From Chenopodium formosanum (lineage: Eukaryota; Streptophyta; Magnoliopsida; Caryophyllales; Amaranthaceae): 64,000 nt of DNA. Made by a program: the position numbers and the translations under genes. The notes beneath the pieces were generated by a model, which was not told where the DNA came from, did not search any database, and saw only the letters and a program-made list of their open reading frames with translations. This document shows, piece after piece, positions 1 to 10,892 of this stretch; position 1 is the first letter of the stretch, and the number at the start of each line of letters is the position of its first letter. The DNA is taken from contig CM044869.1 of the NCBI GenBank assembly GCA_024500155.1, positions 32,052,501 to 32,116,500 on the forward strand, written 5' to 3'.

Positions 1-782
1 AAACTAACGTCCAAGTGACATGAGGCCAATGGCTGGATAATAAACTAAGTTTGAAACTTAGAAGCAAAGTCAACGTCCAAGTGACATGCGGCCAATGGCC
101 AGATAACTAAACTAGGCACAAAATCGCTTAGTGGATATATAGCCGGTCTCAACCTAGACCAGAGGCCAATGGCCGGATGGTTGCTTTTTTCATAAAATCG
201 CCTGTCCCAACATGGACAATGGCGTCCGGCGACACCCCTCCGGGTGCAATCGTCGCAGAGAGCAGCCTACCTGTTTGCTCTACGGACCAATGCAGACGAC
301 AAAAATTGAACGACCAAATTGGTCAACTCATAGCCGTCTGACCAGAACAGTCTAAAGAACGACTAAGTTTTCGGAACACCGGATGTCCTAAGACATCAGT
401 CGGTGATCGACCGAAGTTCTTACTTAGGCTTTTCATTCCAAAATTGCACAGACTCTCCCATTGGGGCAAAAAGAGTTGTGCAATGGCTATACAACCGTCT
501 TGAAAAAGGCATGAGGCCAATGGCCGGATGGTTATATATTTTTGTAAATTCGCCTACTCCAATGTAAAATATGGCATCCGGCGAAAACTAAACGACCTCA
601 TTGGTTAACTCAAAGCCGCTTGACCTGGGTAATCTAAAGAACGACCAAGTCTTCGGGAACCGGATGTCTGAAAGACATCAGCCGGTGACTGACCGAAGTT
701 CTAACCTAGATTACCTTCCGAAATTATACAAGTCCTCCCAATGGGTAAAAGGACATTGAAAGTATAATTGGATTACAAACAC

Positions 783-1009
783 CCCATGTGGCCATTTGCC
801 TCCTGCCCTATGAAAAGTCAGGTAGCCATTTGCCTCCTGCCCCCAGGCGGCATTTGCCTCCTGCCCCCAGGCGGCATTTGCCTCCTGCCCCCAGGCGGCA
901 TTTGCCTCCTGTCCTATGAAGAGTCAGGCGGCCATTAGCCTCCTGCCCCCAGGCGGCCATTTGCCCCCTGCCCTATCAGGCGGTCATTTGCCTCCTTCCT
1001 TATGGGATG
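783..1009 (+). repeat. 24-bp tandem array in element A
   Basis: Direct copies of a unit containing GGCGGCATTTGCCTCCTG spaced by CCCCCA give a 24-bp period at about 845-920, with longer variant units containing 'cctatgaagagtcagg' around them. The reverse complement contains GCAAATGCCGCCTG, the core of the 33-bp array at 39750-40392, so the two arrays are related but have different periods. Confidence 0.85.
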
Positions 1010-1294
1010 TCAAACGTCTCAAAAATATTCTAAGTCACCCAAAGGTCATTTGACCACCATAGTGGGGCTAATAGAAATAAAAGTCGTCATCTGTCTAGTT
1101 CAGGCGGGAATCATTATTATGATTGATTAACTTAGAAAATATCATACTCTTTAAGGTATCAAATTTTCCAAGTTAATCAAATCTCTCTTTTATTGAACAA
1201 GACATATGCCTCCCATGGAACTTTTGAACAAGCGGAAAATAAAGCCTTGATTTCGAAAGGAGTAATTCCTCTAGAAAGAGAAATTACCCCTTCC

Positions 1295-1304
1295 GAGGGG
1301 CTAA
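1295..1304 (+). other. Polypurine tract of element A
   Basis: GAGGGGCTAA lies immediately before the TG of the 3' LTR, the position of the plus-strand primer. The intact relative has GAGGGGCAAA at the same place (reverse complement of 35835-35844). Confidence 0.6.
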
Positions 1305-1791
1305 TGTTTAGGGTAAAAATATCCCCTATATGTGGACCAATGCCACCGCGACACGTGTCCGCAAGCTTAGCGCTCAATGAGACAATTAGAGCATGACACG
1401 TGTCACTCAATGATAGAAGGGTGAAAATGGGCTCTAAGCCCACAACCCTAGTGACCGTAAAACGGTGGGAAGCCAATCTACTAAGGTTAAATAACCTAAG
1501 AGGCACATATCCCAATGACTCTATAAATACCGATCTTTACATCAGTTTCAAGGGATCCAATTCTCTCTCCAAGGGAAATGCCCCCCCCACAATTATTCTC
1601 CCTTCTCTCTACTTTCTCTCTCTAAAATACATTATTTCGATCACTGACTTAATCGTCGGAGGCGGACCTCAGGCCCCCCCGGGGTCCATTGTTTTGCAGG
1701 TGACCGAGCCGTTTGAGTGTTGCATTGCGGATCTGTCTCCCGCGGGACGTACACGCCCTCCACTCGGGTACGTACAAAAAACCTCAAAACA
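1305..1791 (+). repeat. 3' LTR of Retand-like element A
   Basis: A 487-bp LTR with TG...CA ends (tgtttagggt to ctcaaaaca). It aligns end to end with the reverse complement of the LTR at 46883-47376: the terminal blocks, two GACACGTGTC palindromes (1350, 1395), the 'ccctataaat'-type TATA region (1520-1530) and the 'ttttgcaggt' block all occur in the same order. It has diverged strongly from the young copy, so it is old. Confidence 0.85.
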
Positions 1792-4366
1792 CCCACCTTA
1801 ACAGTTCGCTCTGGAAGGCTGTCGTCCAGAGGAATATCAATGTGCTCACCAACCGGATGGGGACGGAGATCATCTGACCGTTCCTCGGTCAGTGATTGCT
1901 ATTTCTTCTCTTTCTTCACCTCCACCAGCAGTTCAGTTTTTCTTTTCTTTGCGGCTAAAAGGGGCGAATGAGGGTCCCTGACATCGTCAAGGTCTATTGG
2001 CTCCTTTGGCAGACCGGCTGCAGCAGCAGTCGGCTTGACGTCTGAAAGATAACACTCCCTTGTCGTCTTCTGATCCCCATTGAGGGAGCCAACAGAGCCA
2101 TCATCCTTTTCACACTTGAGAAGCATGAGAGCTGGGATGATGACGGCCTTGAACTCGTTCAGAGTGGGTCAGCCAAGAATAATATTAGAGGCGGTTAGCT
2201 CTTTAACCATCAGGAACCAGACGACCATGTGTCACCCTTTTCCTTTCTCCCCCAGCCAGATGGGTATATCAATTTGTCCGACTGGTTGCACGACTCCTCC
2301 ACCAAAGCCAACTAATTGATGGGAGATGTCGCGCAAACTATCCAGCTGATGAGATCAGAGGAGTTATCCGTGTCTATTAGGATCCGACCAACCAGCTGGT
2401 TGGCGACCTTGCATTCAATGACGACTAGGTCGTCATGCGGTCGGCGGACTTTGCCCCGATCCTTCTCAGTGATGAGGACGTCTGGGAATGTACCACTAGA
2501 GGACGCCTGTCCATCATCAACTGAATGGATCATCCTCTTCAGATGATCCTTGGTGCCCCGAATGGTCGGGCCACAGCATGCGAATCCGCCTGCTATAGTG
2601 TAGACCGGATCCTTGTCGATATCCGAGCTACTAATAGGCTGAACAGTTTTTGACGACTGCCCCAGATTCGTCTTAGAAGCCGCTTTGGACTTTAGGACAT
2701 AGGACTTCAGCAAGCCCTTGTCAGCCAGACGGTCCAACGTCCGCTTGAGGCTATAGCAGTCGTTGGTGTCATGGCAAACTTCTTGATGGAAGTGGCAGAA
2801 TTTAGTCTTGTTCCGCGACTGGACGGGACTCTTCATAGGATTCGGCTTCTCAATGGTCAGCCAGTCCTTCACCTCTGTAAAGATGGTGTAACAGTCTTTA
2901 TTGAATTCATACCGTGAGACATACGGTTAGAATTCTTTCTTTTTCTTTTTGAACGGCTGGTCAGGTTCCTCAACCGCCCAAACTTCTTTTCTCTTTTTGC
3001 TCTCTACAGCTTTCTGGGCCGACTGAGCAGACCCACTCTCTTTTTGCTTGTTGGACCTCTTGGAGTCCAACTGATTGCTCTCCACCTCTATCAACGCCTC
3101 TTGAAGGGTGAAGATCGTCTTCCGGACAAGGTCGAACTTAAAGGTCGACCCGTCCTTCAGACCCTTAAAGAATTCTGTATAGGCTACCTCGTTAGACAGC
3201 CCCTGGATTTGAATTCTCACCAGGTTGAACCGCCTGACATAGGAGCGAAGTCCTTCTCTATCTCCCTGCCGGATGTTCATTGAGAAGTTGGAGGAAAACA
3301 GGAAGGCAAGCTTCCTGAAGCTGTCAATTCATCAGGCTGGCAGGTTGCCAAACCATTATTGGGCAATGTCCTTCAATGTAGCCGGGAAGCACCGACACCA
3401 CATAGCATCCTCCAACCCCTACATGTGCATGAGGTTGGAGTAGGCCATGAGGTGGTCCTCCGGGTTGGTAGTACCGCCATAGGCACCAACCAATATGTTC
3501 TTAACCTTGGCCGGCTGTGCTGCCTCGGTTATCTCCTTGGTGAATGCAGACATTTGTTCACCAAGTTTAAGCAGACAGAGCTGCCAGTCCAAAGGTTGGA
3601 CATTATATGCCGCTTAACCCCCAAAGAGAGCCGGTTGCATAAAATGCGGAGAATGCGGACCATAGACCATAGGGGGTACGTACGGTGCATTCCCAATCAT
3701 TTGAGGGCCGGAATGGACGGTGTTACCGCCTGTATGGCTCTCATACAAGGATTGAATGTTCCCTGCATATGTGTTTTTGAAGCTGTCTGGAAAGCTTGAA
3801 GTAGAGGCTGACTAAGACAGCTCCTGACTCATCCGGCGCTCGATGATCTGCCGAGCGTCAGGGGTAGTTTTTTGTTACCCACTGGTTGATCCTCCCGGGT
3901 GGGCTTTCTTGGACCCTTCTGGGGCAGAAGGATCTTGGACCAGTCAAGGGTTGGGCTGCCTTGTCCTTTAGATGCGGAGGTCGCTGCCTGTCTCTGACTG
4001 ACTTCTTCCTCGCAGCTCGAGGAGATTTTTTGGCCGGCTGACCCTTGCTGTAACCAGTCGTTTTCTTTTCGATCAGGTCCTTAATCTCACCCTTGAAACT
4101 CGTCATGAATTTCATGAGCTCATCTCTGGTGACTGGAGCCGGACCCCTTGCCGACTGGTTTCCCCTTCCGGCTGACTAGGGGACCTACTTGTACCCGTCT
4201 AGCTTCCACCTTGTTCCAGAGTGCCTCGTGGACGAATGCGCTTTGTGATGAGTGAGCCATCTTTGGCAATGTATGTTTCGACCTGAGGATCATCATCCTC
4301 ATGGTCTGTAAAGACCTCCGGCTGATCAGCCCTAGGGTCGGGAGGCGGTACAAACTCTCGAACCAT
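1792..4366 (-). pseudogene. Decayed gag-protease of Retand-like element B
   Basis: Reading on the - strand from ATG 4366-4364, just after the primer site, the N-terminus keeps the acidic QPEVF and ETYI..DGSLI segments of the young copy. Further on come the capsid-like block (2927-3280), a CHFH-type knuckle (CxxHxxxxHxxxxC, about 2755-2800) and the protease region (about 2312-2400). The protease DTG is changed to DTD, so the enzyme would be inactive. The reading frame is broken at least four times (near 4120, 3860, 3290 and 2310). The segment 1899-2126 is open and ends at a TAG also present in the young copy; RT-type sequence continues in the same frame beyond it to 1792. Where the young copy has a premature TAA after VVI, this copy still has Glu. 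Confidence 0.85.
1874..1901 (-). promoter_or_regulatory. Conserved TAG readthrough context with hairpin (element B copy)
   Basis: On the - strand the protease ORF ends in TAG (1901-1899), followed by CAATCA (1898-1893), which fits CARYYA, and then by CTGACCG-AGGAA-CGGTCAG (1892-1874), a perfect 7-bp stem with a 5-nt loop. The reading frame continues open beyond it. The same stop, hexamer and stem occur in the young element at 44171-44198; only the loop differs. Confidence 0.7.
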
Positions 4367-4380
4367 CTTTGATGTACTCT

Positions 4381-4399
4381 CCCCACAGACGGTGCCAAA
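4381..4399 (-). other. Primer binding site of element B
   Basis: On the - strand TTTGGCACCGTCTGTGGGG directly follows the 5' LTR. The young element has TGGCGCCGTCTGTGGGG. The first bases match the 3' end of tRNA-Asp (TGGCGCCGT); the rest does not, so the primer tRNA is uncertain. Confidence 0.65.
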
Positions 4400-4902
4400 T
4401 GTTTTGGGTGCTTTAGTCCCTTGGGAGAGTTATAGCTCGAAGATTGGTGAATGCGGCCTGTACCTGCAAAACAACGGAGACTCCAGGTGGTTGGAGCTCC
4501 GCCTCCGACAATCAAGTTAGTACTTGAATGAGAGTAGGAAAAAGGTACGGAAATTTAGGTGAGATCTTCTCGGATTCCGAGATCAGGTGCTTCTCTGATG
4601 TAAGAGAATGTAGGGTATGCTGTAATCAATTGTAGGTGTCCCAAAAATGGGGGGGGGGAATTTCCCTATTTACAGGGTCATTTGGAAACATGCTCCTGGT
4701 TAGGTCACTCTGACCTAATTCTGCCGGGCTGCGTCGTATTACAGCTTACTCGGGATTTGGGCCCTTGAAGGCCGCCTTTTTTCTCCCGTGTTCTAGGAAG
4801 GACACCTGTTAAATGGAGATTGGTCCAACTCGATCCAACCAGAGTATGACACGTGTCAGGATATTATTGGCCCACGTGGCATGGGTAAAATTACCCAAAA
4901 TA
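4400..4902 (-). repeat. 5' LTR of Retand-like element B
   Basis: It begins tgttttgggt, like 46883, and carries the same ordered blocks: 'gggagagtta', 'gtacctgcaaaa', 'tatttacagggtcat', 'ctcgggatttgggcc', and a GACACGTGTC palindrome at 4848 with a decayed one (GACACCTGTT) 47 bp before it. The terminal CA seems altered to TA, and the CACTA element sits 1 bp beyond the end. Confidence 0.8.
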
Positions 4903-4917
4903 CCACTACTACAAAAA

Positions 4918-5310
4918 TGCTCAAAGAGACCACAAATAAGAGATCGTTTAATTAAATATTTGGTCTCTTTGTATCAAAAGACCACATATTTTAAATAATT
5001 GGTCTCTAAGGTACTATATTAGGGAGATGAAAATGTACCAGAGACCATTTATATAAGATAAGTGGTCTCTCCTTTTTTAAATTAAATGAATCAATAAAGA
5101 GAGAAACCATTTATTTAGGAAAGGTGGTCTCTCTTTTTATTAAATAAATAAATAAAGAGACCATTTTTTTAAAAGAAATGGTCTCTTTTTTTTAATTAAA
5201 AAAAAAAGATAAAGACCATTTATTTAAAAGAAATAATCTATTTTTTTTAATTAAAAAAATAAAAAAAGAGAGAGACCATTTATTTAAGAGAAATGGTCTC
5301 TCCTTCTTTT
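4918..5310. repeat. CACTA left subterminal repeats
   Basis: About ten alternating copies of GAGACCA and TGGTCTC, mostly paired around an AT-rich centre (for example 'gagaccatttat' then 'aaatggtctct'), so each pair can fold as a hairpin. Such motif clusters are the usual transposase-binding regions of CACTA elements. Confidence 0.85.
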
Positions 5311-6097
5311 TAATTAATAACAGTAAATAAATACAGAGTCAAACTTTCTTTCAAAAAAAAAAGGTAAATCTTTTAATTTTATCTATTTGTGAAGCCCATA
5401 ACCCTAACACATAGAACCCTAATCATACATATGCTCAGCCGCCGCCGCCACCCCCCCCCCCCCCCCAATTATTTCTCTTTCCTCTCTCCCCTTTCATTTC
5501 TGATCTTATCCTCTTTCCTCTCTTTTCTCTCATGTTTGATCTCCTTCTTCACTCGCCCTAATTCATTGATTTCTCTCTCCTCTCCATCCTCTTCACTTAA
5601 TTGAGATCCTCCGTTACAACGAGCATCGCCGAGCAGCAGTGGAAGAACTCGCGTCAAGCACCGGCCGCATACCGCACACCGACCTTCAACCCACAACCGC
5701 TGCAGCCCGACCTTTGTTTACCCCGACCTTAAGTTTTTTTTTTTAATATTAGATCTTATTTTAGTTTAGATTAAACAATAGATCTAGTATTTTTTTTATT
5801 TCCTAAGAATGATTATTCTTTTGATATGATTGTAATTTAAGTTTATAATTTTATATGATTGTGTTATAATTTATATTAAATTTTTTAGACTTTTTTCTAT
5901 GTATAATTGCTGTAAATATTTGAATTTTAATTGTTTAATTTTAGAGATATATTTGTTGGTAATTTTATGTTTTTTTTTGTATGATGCTGTCATGGGTGGT
6001 GGTTGTGGGAGGTCGTGGATGGAGTGGTTGGATTAGGTGGTGATTGTGTGGGTTTTGGGTGGGTGGAGTGGGCTATTTGGGTCATGCTGAGGGTGGG

Positions 6098-6425
6098 TTT
6101 GGGTCGAGGTGGGTGCAGGTTGTTGGGGTGGGTTTCAGTCGAGGTGGGTGTAGGTGGGAGTGGGTTATGGGCGTCGAGGGTGGGTACAGGTTGTTGGGGT
6201 GGGTTTCGGTCAAGGTGGGTGCAGGTTGTTGGGGGTGGGTTTTAATCGAGGTAGGTGTAAGTGGGAATGTGTTAGGGGCGTCGAGGGTGGGTACTGGTTA
6301 TTGGGATGAGTTTTGGTCGAGGTGGGTACAGGTGGGCGTGGGTGAGGGGCGTTGAGGTGGATGCAGGTTGTTGGGATGGGTTTAGGTCGGAGTGGGTTTG
6401 GGTCGAAGTGGGTGCAGGTGGGGCT
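6098..6425 (+). repeat. G/T-rich minisatellite inside the CACTA element
   Basis: Units of about 35 bp containing 'gtgggtgcaggttgttgggg' and 'gggttt.ggtcgag' are repeated about nine times. Every third unit is a 'gtgggag.gggttaggggcgtcgagg' type, giving a higher-order period near 107 bp. The strand is nearly free of C, so long open frames here carry no meaning. Confidence 0.8.
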
Positions 6426-6477
6426 GCATTGGGATTATTTTTTTTAAAAAAAAATAACATGAAAGAGTTCACCTATT

Positions 6478-6745
6478 TGAAATAGGTGGTCTCACTTTTT
6501 AAAAACTGTGACCATCTATCTTAAATAAGTGTTCTCGATTTTAAGAAATTGAGACCATATATCTTTAATAAGTGGTCTCAAATTTTAAAAAACTAAGACC
6601 ATCTATTTTAAATAAACGGTCTCTTTTTTTAAAACAAGAGATCACTTTTGATGAAGTGGTTTCTTAGGCCAATGAGACCTGTGAGCTAGAGACCACCCCT
6701 AAGGTAGTCTCTTAGGCCATTTTGATATGGTCTCTTTGGCTAATT
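6478..6745. repeat. CACTA right subterminal repeats
   Basis: Repeated TGGTCTC and GAGACCA copies at 30-45 bp spacing up to the right terminus, mirroring the left end. Confidence 0.85.
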
Positions 6746-6756
6746 TTGTAGTAGTG

Positions 6757-7036
6757 TACTAATATTATTCGGCCATTGGCCTCATTAAGTCGTTTAAAAC
6801 GAACTCTTAGCTGCTATGTTTTTGTATTTAGTTTTATACTCATTATGCAGAATTTGGCCACCTGTGCTGCACCAGAACAATAACAGGCGATTTTCAATAT
6901 ATATGTTAGAGCCTCTAAATTAAATAGTAGTCGTTTACTGTTTGTTGTATAACAGACGTTACTTTAAGCTTTTAGGTTTCATATTGGATTAAGTCAAATA
7001 GCTGCGAGCTTATCTTAATCCAGACAGTCGGTAGGG
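6757..7036 (-). mobile_element. Retand-like element C, left fragment (3' spacer)
   Basis: Non-coding sequence with GGCCATTGGCC (6771-6781) in a unit 'taatattattcggccattgg' that recurs at 21430-21450. That matches the spacer between the tandem array and the pol end of Retand elements. It is cut at 7036 by the Athila insertion; the sequence resumes at 21299. Confidence 0.65.
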
Positions 7037-8656
7037 TGACGTAAGGAAAACCTAGGTCGTTGATTTCTAAGTATCCCCGATCAAAACCAAATTTCTAATT
7101 AAACTAAACCTAAGTATAGGGGTAAGTCTGGGTCGAACCCAAGGGAATGCGGTACAAGTTAAAGTCTCAAGCTAAGCTATCTCGAAGTCTAAGTAACGGT
7201 TTGTCTAAGAAAACTGAACAATGATACTAAATGAATACAAGAACAATATTAAGGATGCTAGGGAATTAGGATCCACATGCACTCATGACAATCATACTAA
7301 TTAGGCAAGAATTCAACCAATCGAACAATGTGAGGGAAAGTAACAAATGCAATCAAAATCACTTAAAGAGCTATTTCCTAGGGTTAAGCTAGATGTCTCT
7401 ACAAATGACTTCAAAGGAAAATTGCAAAACAATATTAATCGATAATAATAGCTTCCAAATCAATTTTTTGTATTAATGAAAACTATTATACAATCTAGCT
7501 TGATAGTTAAGGTTGATCATTCCTAAAGATATCAAACACATAAACAAATTTTACCAGCCAATTTAGTCACAATGATGATCAATCAAAATCCCCCAATTAG
7601 CTATGAATTATCACTCATACATGCTTCACCATATACCTAACAAGTAATTTACTCACTACCCATTGCAAAATTGAATAGCAAAACTAAACTAATCACCAAT
7701 TTCATCATCAACATTGTATTCAAAATGTACTCAAACTTATCAAAAAATCAAATCAAACAAACAAGAAGTAATTCAATCAAATATAAATAATCAAAAGCTA
7801 AAATTGCATTAAAAAGTACAGAATTCTTACAAAACTTTGATCAAAATCAAAGAGGAAGAAGATTGAAAGTAGCATTCATCAAATTCACCAAGATTCACTC
7901 TCTAAAATCTAAAAACAAAAGTTTCCAAAATCTTGAGCTTCTCTCTCTAATTCCAATCAAATACAAATTCTCATTCAATTCTCAAGTGATTACCTCTCTA
8001 GAAATGAAGAAATTCTATATATAGTAAAACTAACAAAGGAGAAGTTAGTTAGACGTCCAAAAAGAACCCCAATAGGCACGCCCTCTCCTCTAAATGCACG
8101 ACCGCAATGAAATCGGTACGAAACAGGGGGAGAGCAGGTGCACGGCTACGCCACAGCCCTACGCGCCGAGGCCAACCTCGTGCGCGCCTACGCCTGGGAG
8201 TAGGGCATGGCTTCTTTGTGCGGTCGTTCATTCTGTCGTGCGCTCTATTTGATACATTTTGGGGGTGGTAGTCTCCAAAGGTCTTCATGGTGGGTTCAAC
8301 ACTGATTTTAATGCCCGCGCAACTTGAGAGCGCGGCCTTAAACTTGGCTTTTGCACTCCTTTAGTTTTGAGCTTCAAAGGGAGAGAACGACTTGCATCTT
8401 GAGCTTTATAAACCCTGAGAAAATGCCATTGAGCTTCTTGAACATCACCAATCTCCTGAAATCAAAGAGAAGCAAACAAGTAAAGGAGAAAAGGCAAAAT
8501 AAACGAAGAAATTCAAGAAAATGGGAAAACAACTAAGGAAGACACAAAGTAGAGAAATATCGAGTAAAACTAAAGAAAAAGAGATAAAAGAAATATTAAA
8601 ACAATGAAAATTCATCCTAAAAGAGGCAAAATGAGTGCCTTAAATGACACTCATCA
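7037..8656 (-). repeat. 3' LTR of Athila element 1
   Basis: Pairs with 19699-21293 throughout; for example 'gaaaacctaggtcgttgat' occurs near the start and 'aaatgacactcatca' at the end of both. On the - strand there is a TATA box (reverse complement of 'ctatatatag', 8011-8020), with a CpG-rich stretch just upstream of it (8085-8235). Confidence 0.92.
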
Positions 8657-8672
8657 AACTTCCCCAAGCTAG
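8657..8672 (-). other. Polypurine tract of Athila element 1
   Basis: On the - strand AGCTTGGGGAAGTT directly precedes the 3' LTR, a typical Athila plus-strand primer site. Confidence 0.7.
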
Positions 8673-10892
8673 ACTTTTGCTCGTCCTCGAGTAAAACAAA
8701 AGCAAGATATGGGTCAAACTCTTTGGATTTACATCACCAAATTTCAAATTTTACAAATGATCAAATGCAAGTAAATAAACAACTTTCTATACAATAAGGG
8801 TATGCATGTTCCAAGATATCCAAGGTTGATTGAAACATAAGATATGCTAAGCATAGAGAACTAATGAGATACAATTCACCTTCATCCCAAACAATCTTAC
8901 CGCGTTCTACCAACTAGTTTCAAATCCACCTCTAGTGAGCATCTCAATGATTCCTTGAAGGAACCGGAAAAGAAGAAGTTTTTAGGGCTACTCGACATCT
9001 TGACTATTGCACACCGCTCCATAGGCTTGACTCACACCTCCCTCCACCGACTTGTAACTCAACCACAAAGGTCAAAAGGTCTTGAAAAGGGTTATAATGT
9101 AAGGGCGAAAAGGGGTGAAGGTAGGCTAAAATTTGAAATTTGGTGGTATACCTAAAGATTGGCCAAATCTCAACACCAAAACCAAGTAATCACCAAACAA
9201 AACACCAACACCCCCAAGCTTATAAAAAGCAAAAATCACAATCATATATACAAAAAGCGTAATAACGCTTCCCACCAAGCCAAAATGAATCATTGTCTTC
9301 AATTCTTAAAATAGGGAGAAAACACTTATATCAAAATATTTTTTAACTTTTTCATTTTTCACAATTTATTCGCTTTTACCAAAGCGTTTGAATTTGCTTT
9401 GCTTTTACTCAACTTTTCATGTTTTTCAATTTTTCACTTTATTGCATCGTCCTCACCTCTTTTAACTATGGATGGCTTTTTCAACTTGTCATTTGCCTTT
9501 TATTCACAAGATATTTACAACACAAACTTGCTTACATTAAAAGAACCAAACAAACAATCTCATCCACCAAAACTCCAATAATAGAGACCAAATGCTTCAC
9601 AAAAACCAAAGATGGGAACAAGAATGAAATAAAAGGCTCAAAAGCTAAAGACATGGCTGGAAAAGAAAGGTATATGGCCCAAATGGTTAGCAAGAAGGAA
9701 AATGTAAACCCAAAACAAAGAAAATAAAACTATCCTAAAAAAGTAAAAATTACCACCCCGAAAAGATGCCTTTGTCCTTCCTAAATGGCTCGGTCGCGAT
9801 CTCGGAAGACGAGAGTCTAATTCTAGATAAGGCAAGCAAAATTCAAGGATCCATGTGTCACTCAATCAAGAAATTTTGAAAGAAAGAAGAATTAAAACCT
9901 CACACGGTTGGAACAAAAACTCACTATTAGCTTCAATCCACTAAAGGGAGCAACTCCTTCTTACCACAAACCAATGGAATCCGGCTACAGGCCCCAAAAG
10001 GTCTAAACCGCTACCTTAGCATACCCCATCCTAGAATCAACCAAAGAAACTCTCAAAACATGCACACCGATACGACATAGGAAATTATTCATTCAAAAGC
10101 AAAAGCTCGGATGGTATTATATCCAAATGCAAAAGCTAAACAACTATAAAGATGAAAACAAAACCTCAAAATCTTTTGTCTTTTTCATTTTTGATTGAAA
10201 AATAGAAAACAAAAGGGAAAAATAAGAGAAAGAAAAGGAAAGGAAAAAGAGAAAGGAATGTGAAAGAATGCATGCAAGACATGTAAAACCCAATCGAGGT
10301 ACAAGCGGTCATTCGACAACTTTGCCAATGACCCCAAACACTCTATGGTGTTACAAGGCAAGCATACTCGAACAATCAACTCTTCCTAGACTAAACCTAA
10401 ACTAAGCAAACAAGAAAGAAAAAGGGAAAGAAGAAATAGAAAGATCTCATCGGGTACTCCAAGCAATGCTAATGTAGAGAAAGAAGAAGAAGCATAAACC
10501 TTCACATTGCTCCAAAAGCAAAAGCAAGGATAATACGCCAAGTGAGAAATAAAATACTATGTACACTGAAAAGTTAGTAACTTCAACATAAAAACTCGAA
10601 ACAACAATGTTGATACAGAAATGATCATGAAATAAGAGAAACAGAATGAAATGGCAGAGAAAAACTCATCCAACCAGAAAACAATCAATCAGCAGGAAAA
10701 ACAACGATTAAAAACAAACCAATAGAAGCAAAGGGGAGACCAAAGTAGCACAACAAATCATAAGAATACTCCCCTAAGCCTAAAGTGAGCAACCCTCCCC
10801 CCCCCCCCCCCAAGCTAAACCCTAGAAACAAGCAAGCAAAAGAACAACATCAATGCAAAGAAAGCATAAAAGGGAGGGTAGCTAATATGGTA
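8673..10892 (-). other. 3' untranslated region of Athila element 1
   Basis: About 2.2 kb of A-rich sequence between the 3' LTR and the ATHILA ORF. I see no conserved coding sequence. A C homopolymer lies at 10796-10811. Short open frames here have no recognisable domain. Confidence 0.6.

Larger units (their letters stand above)
1..1791 (+). mobile_element. Retand-like (Ty3/gypsy, Tat) element A, 3' end only
   Basis: This is the 3' part of a Tat-lineage LTR retrotransposon, running off the left edge of the window. Positions 1-780 are the reverse-complement relative of the spacer that follows pol in the intact element at 40440-40830: they share the GGCCAATGGCC palindromes, a 'tgtccattggacatccgg'-type stretch and a 'gacacccctccgggtgcaat' stretch. 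A tandem array, a purine tract and a complete 3' LTR follow. The antisense gene seen in the intact relative is absent: only about 285 bp separate the array from the LTR. The LTR end abuts protease-RT sequence of element B in the opposite orientation, so A most likely inserted into B. The 5' end, and hence the TSD, lies outside the window. Confidence 0.8.
1792..4902 (-). mobile_element. Retand-like element B, 5' part (gag-protease and 5' LTR)
   Basis: A - strand Tat/Retand element represented by its 5' LTR (4400-4902), primer binding site, gag and protease up to the start of the RT region. At 1791/1792 it is interrupted by the 3' LTR of element A. Homology to the young element (44098-46882) is continuous but carries many frameshifts. 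It appears to have inserted into the 3' spacer of Retand-like element C, whose sequence resumes at 6757 after the CACTA insertion. Confidence 0.8.
4904..6756. mobile_element. Non-autonomous CACTA (En/Spm) transposon
   Basis: The 1,853-bp element starts CACTACTACAAAAATG and ends with the reverse complement of CACTACTACAAAATTAGC, giving a 13-bp perfect terminal inverted repeat. It is flanked by a 3-bp duplication TAC (4901-4903 and 6757-6759), as expected for CACTA elements. Both ends carry dense subterminal copies of GAGACCA/TGGTCTC. No transposase reading frame is visible. The interior contains a C homopolymer (5451-5466), a CT-rich leader-like stretch, a short GC-rich stretch (5590-5710) that could be captured gene sequence, AT-rich DNA, and a G/T-rich minisatellite. 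Confidence 0.92.

Noticed and set aside
783..1009. CRISPR-like array
   Set aside because: Direct repeats lack unique spacers of constant length, and the context is a plant retrotransposon 3' region.
1177..1801. Open frames of 112 and 133 codons on opposite strands
   Set aside because: They lie within the 3' LTR of element A and its flank; LTR homology explains the sequence and no protein domain is present.
5995..6472. Gly/Val/Trp-rich open frames in the CACTA interior
   Set aside because: The minisatellite lacks C and A, so stops are rare. No homology to known proteins is recognisable.
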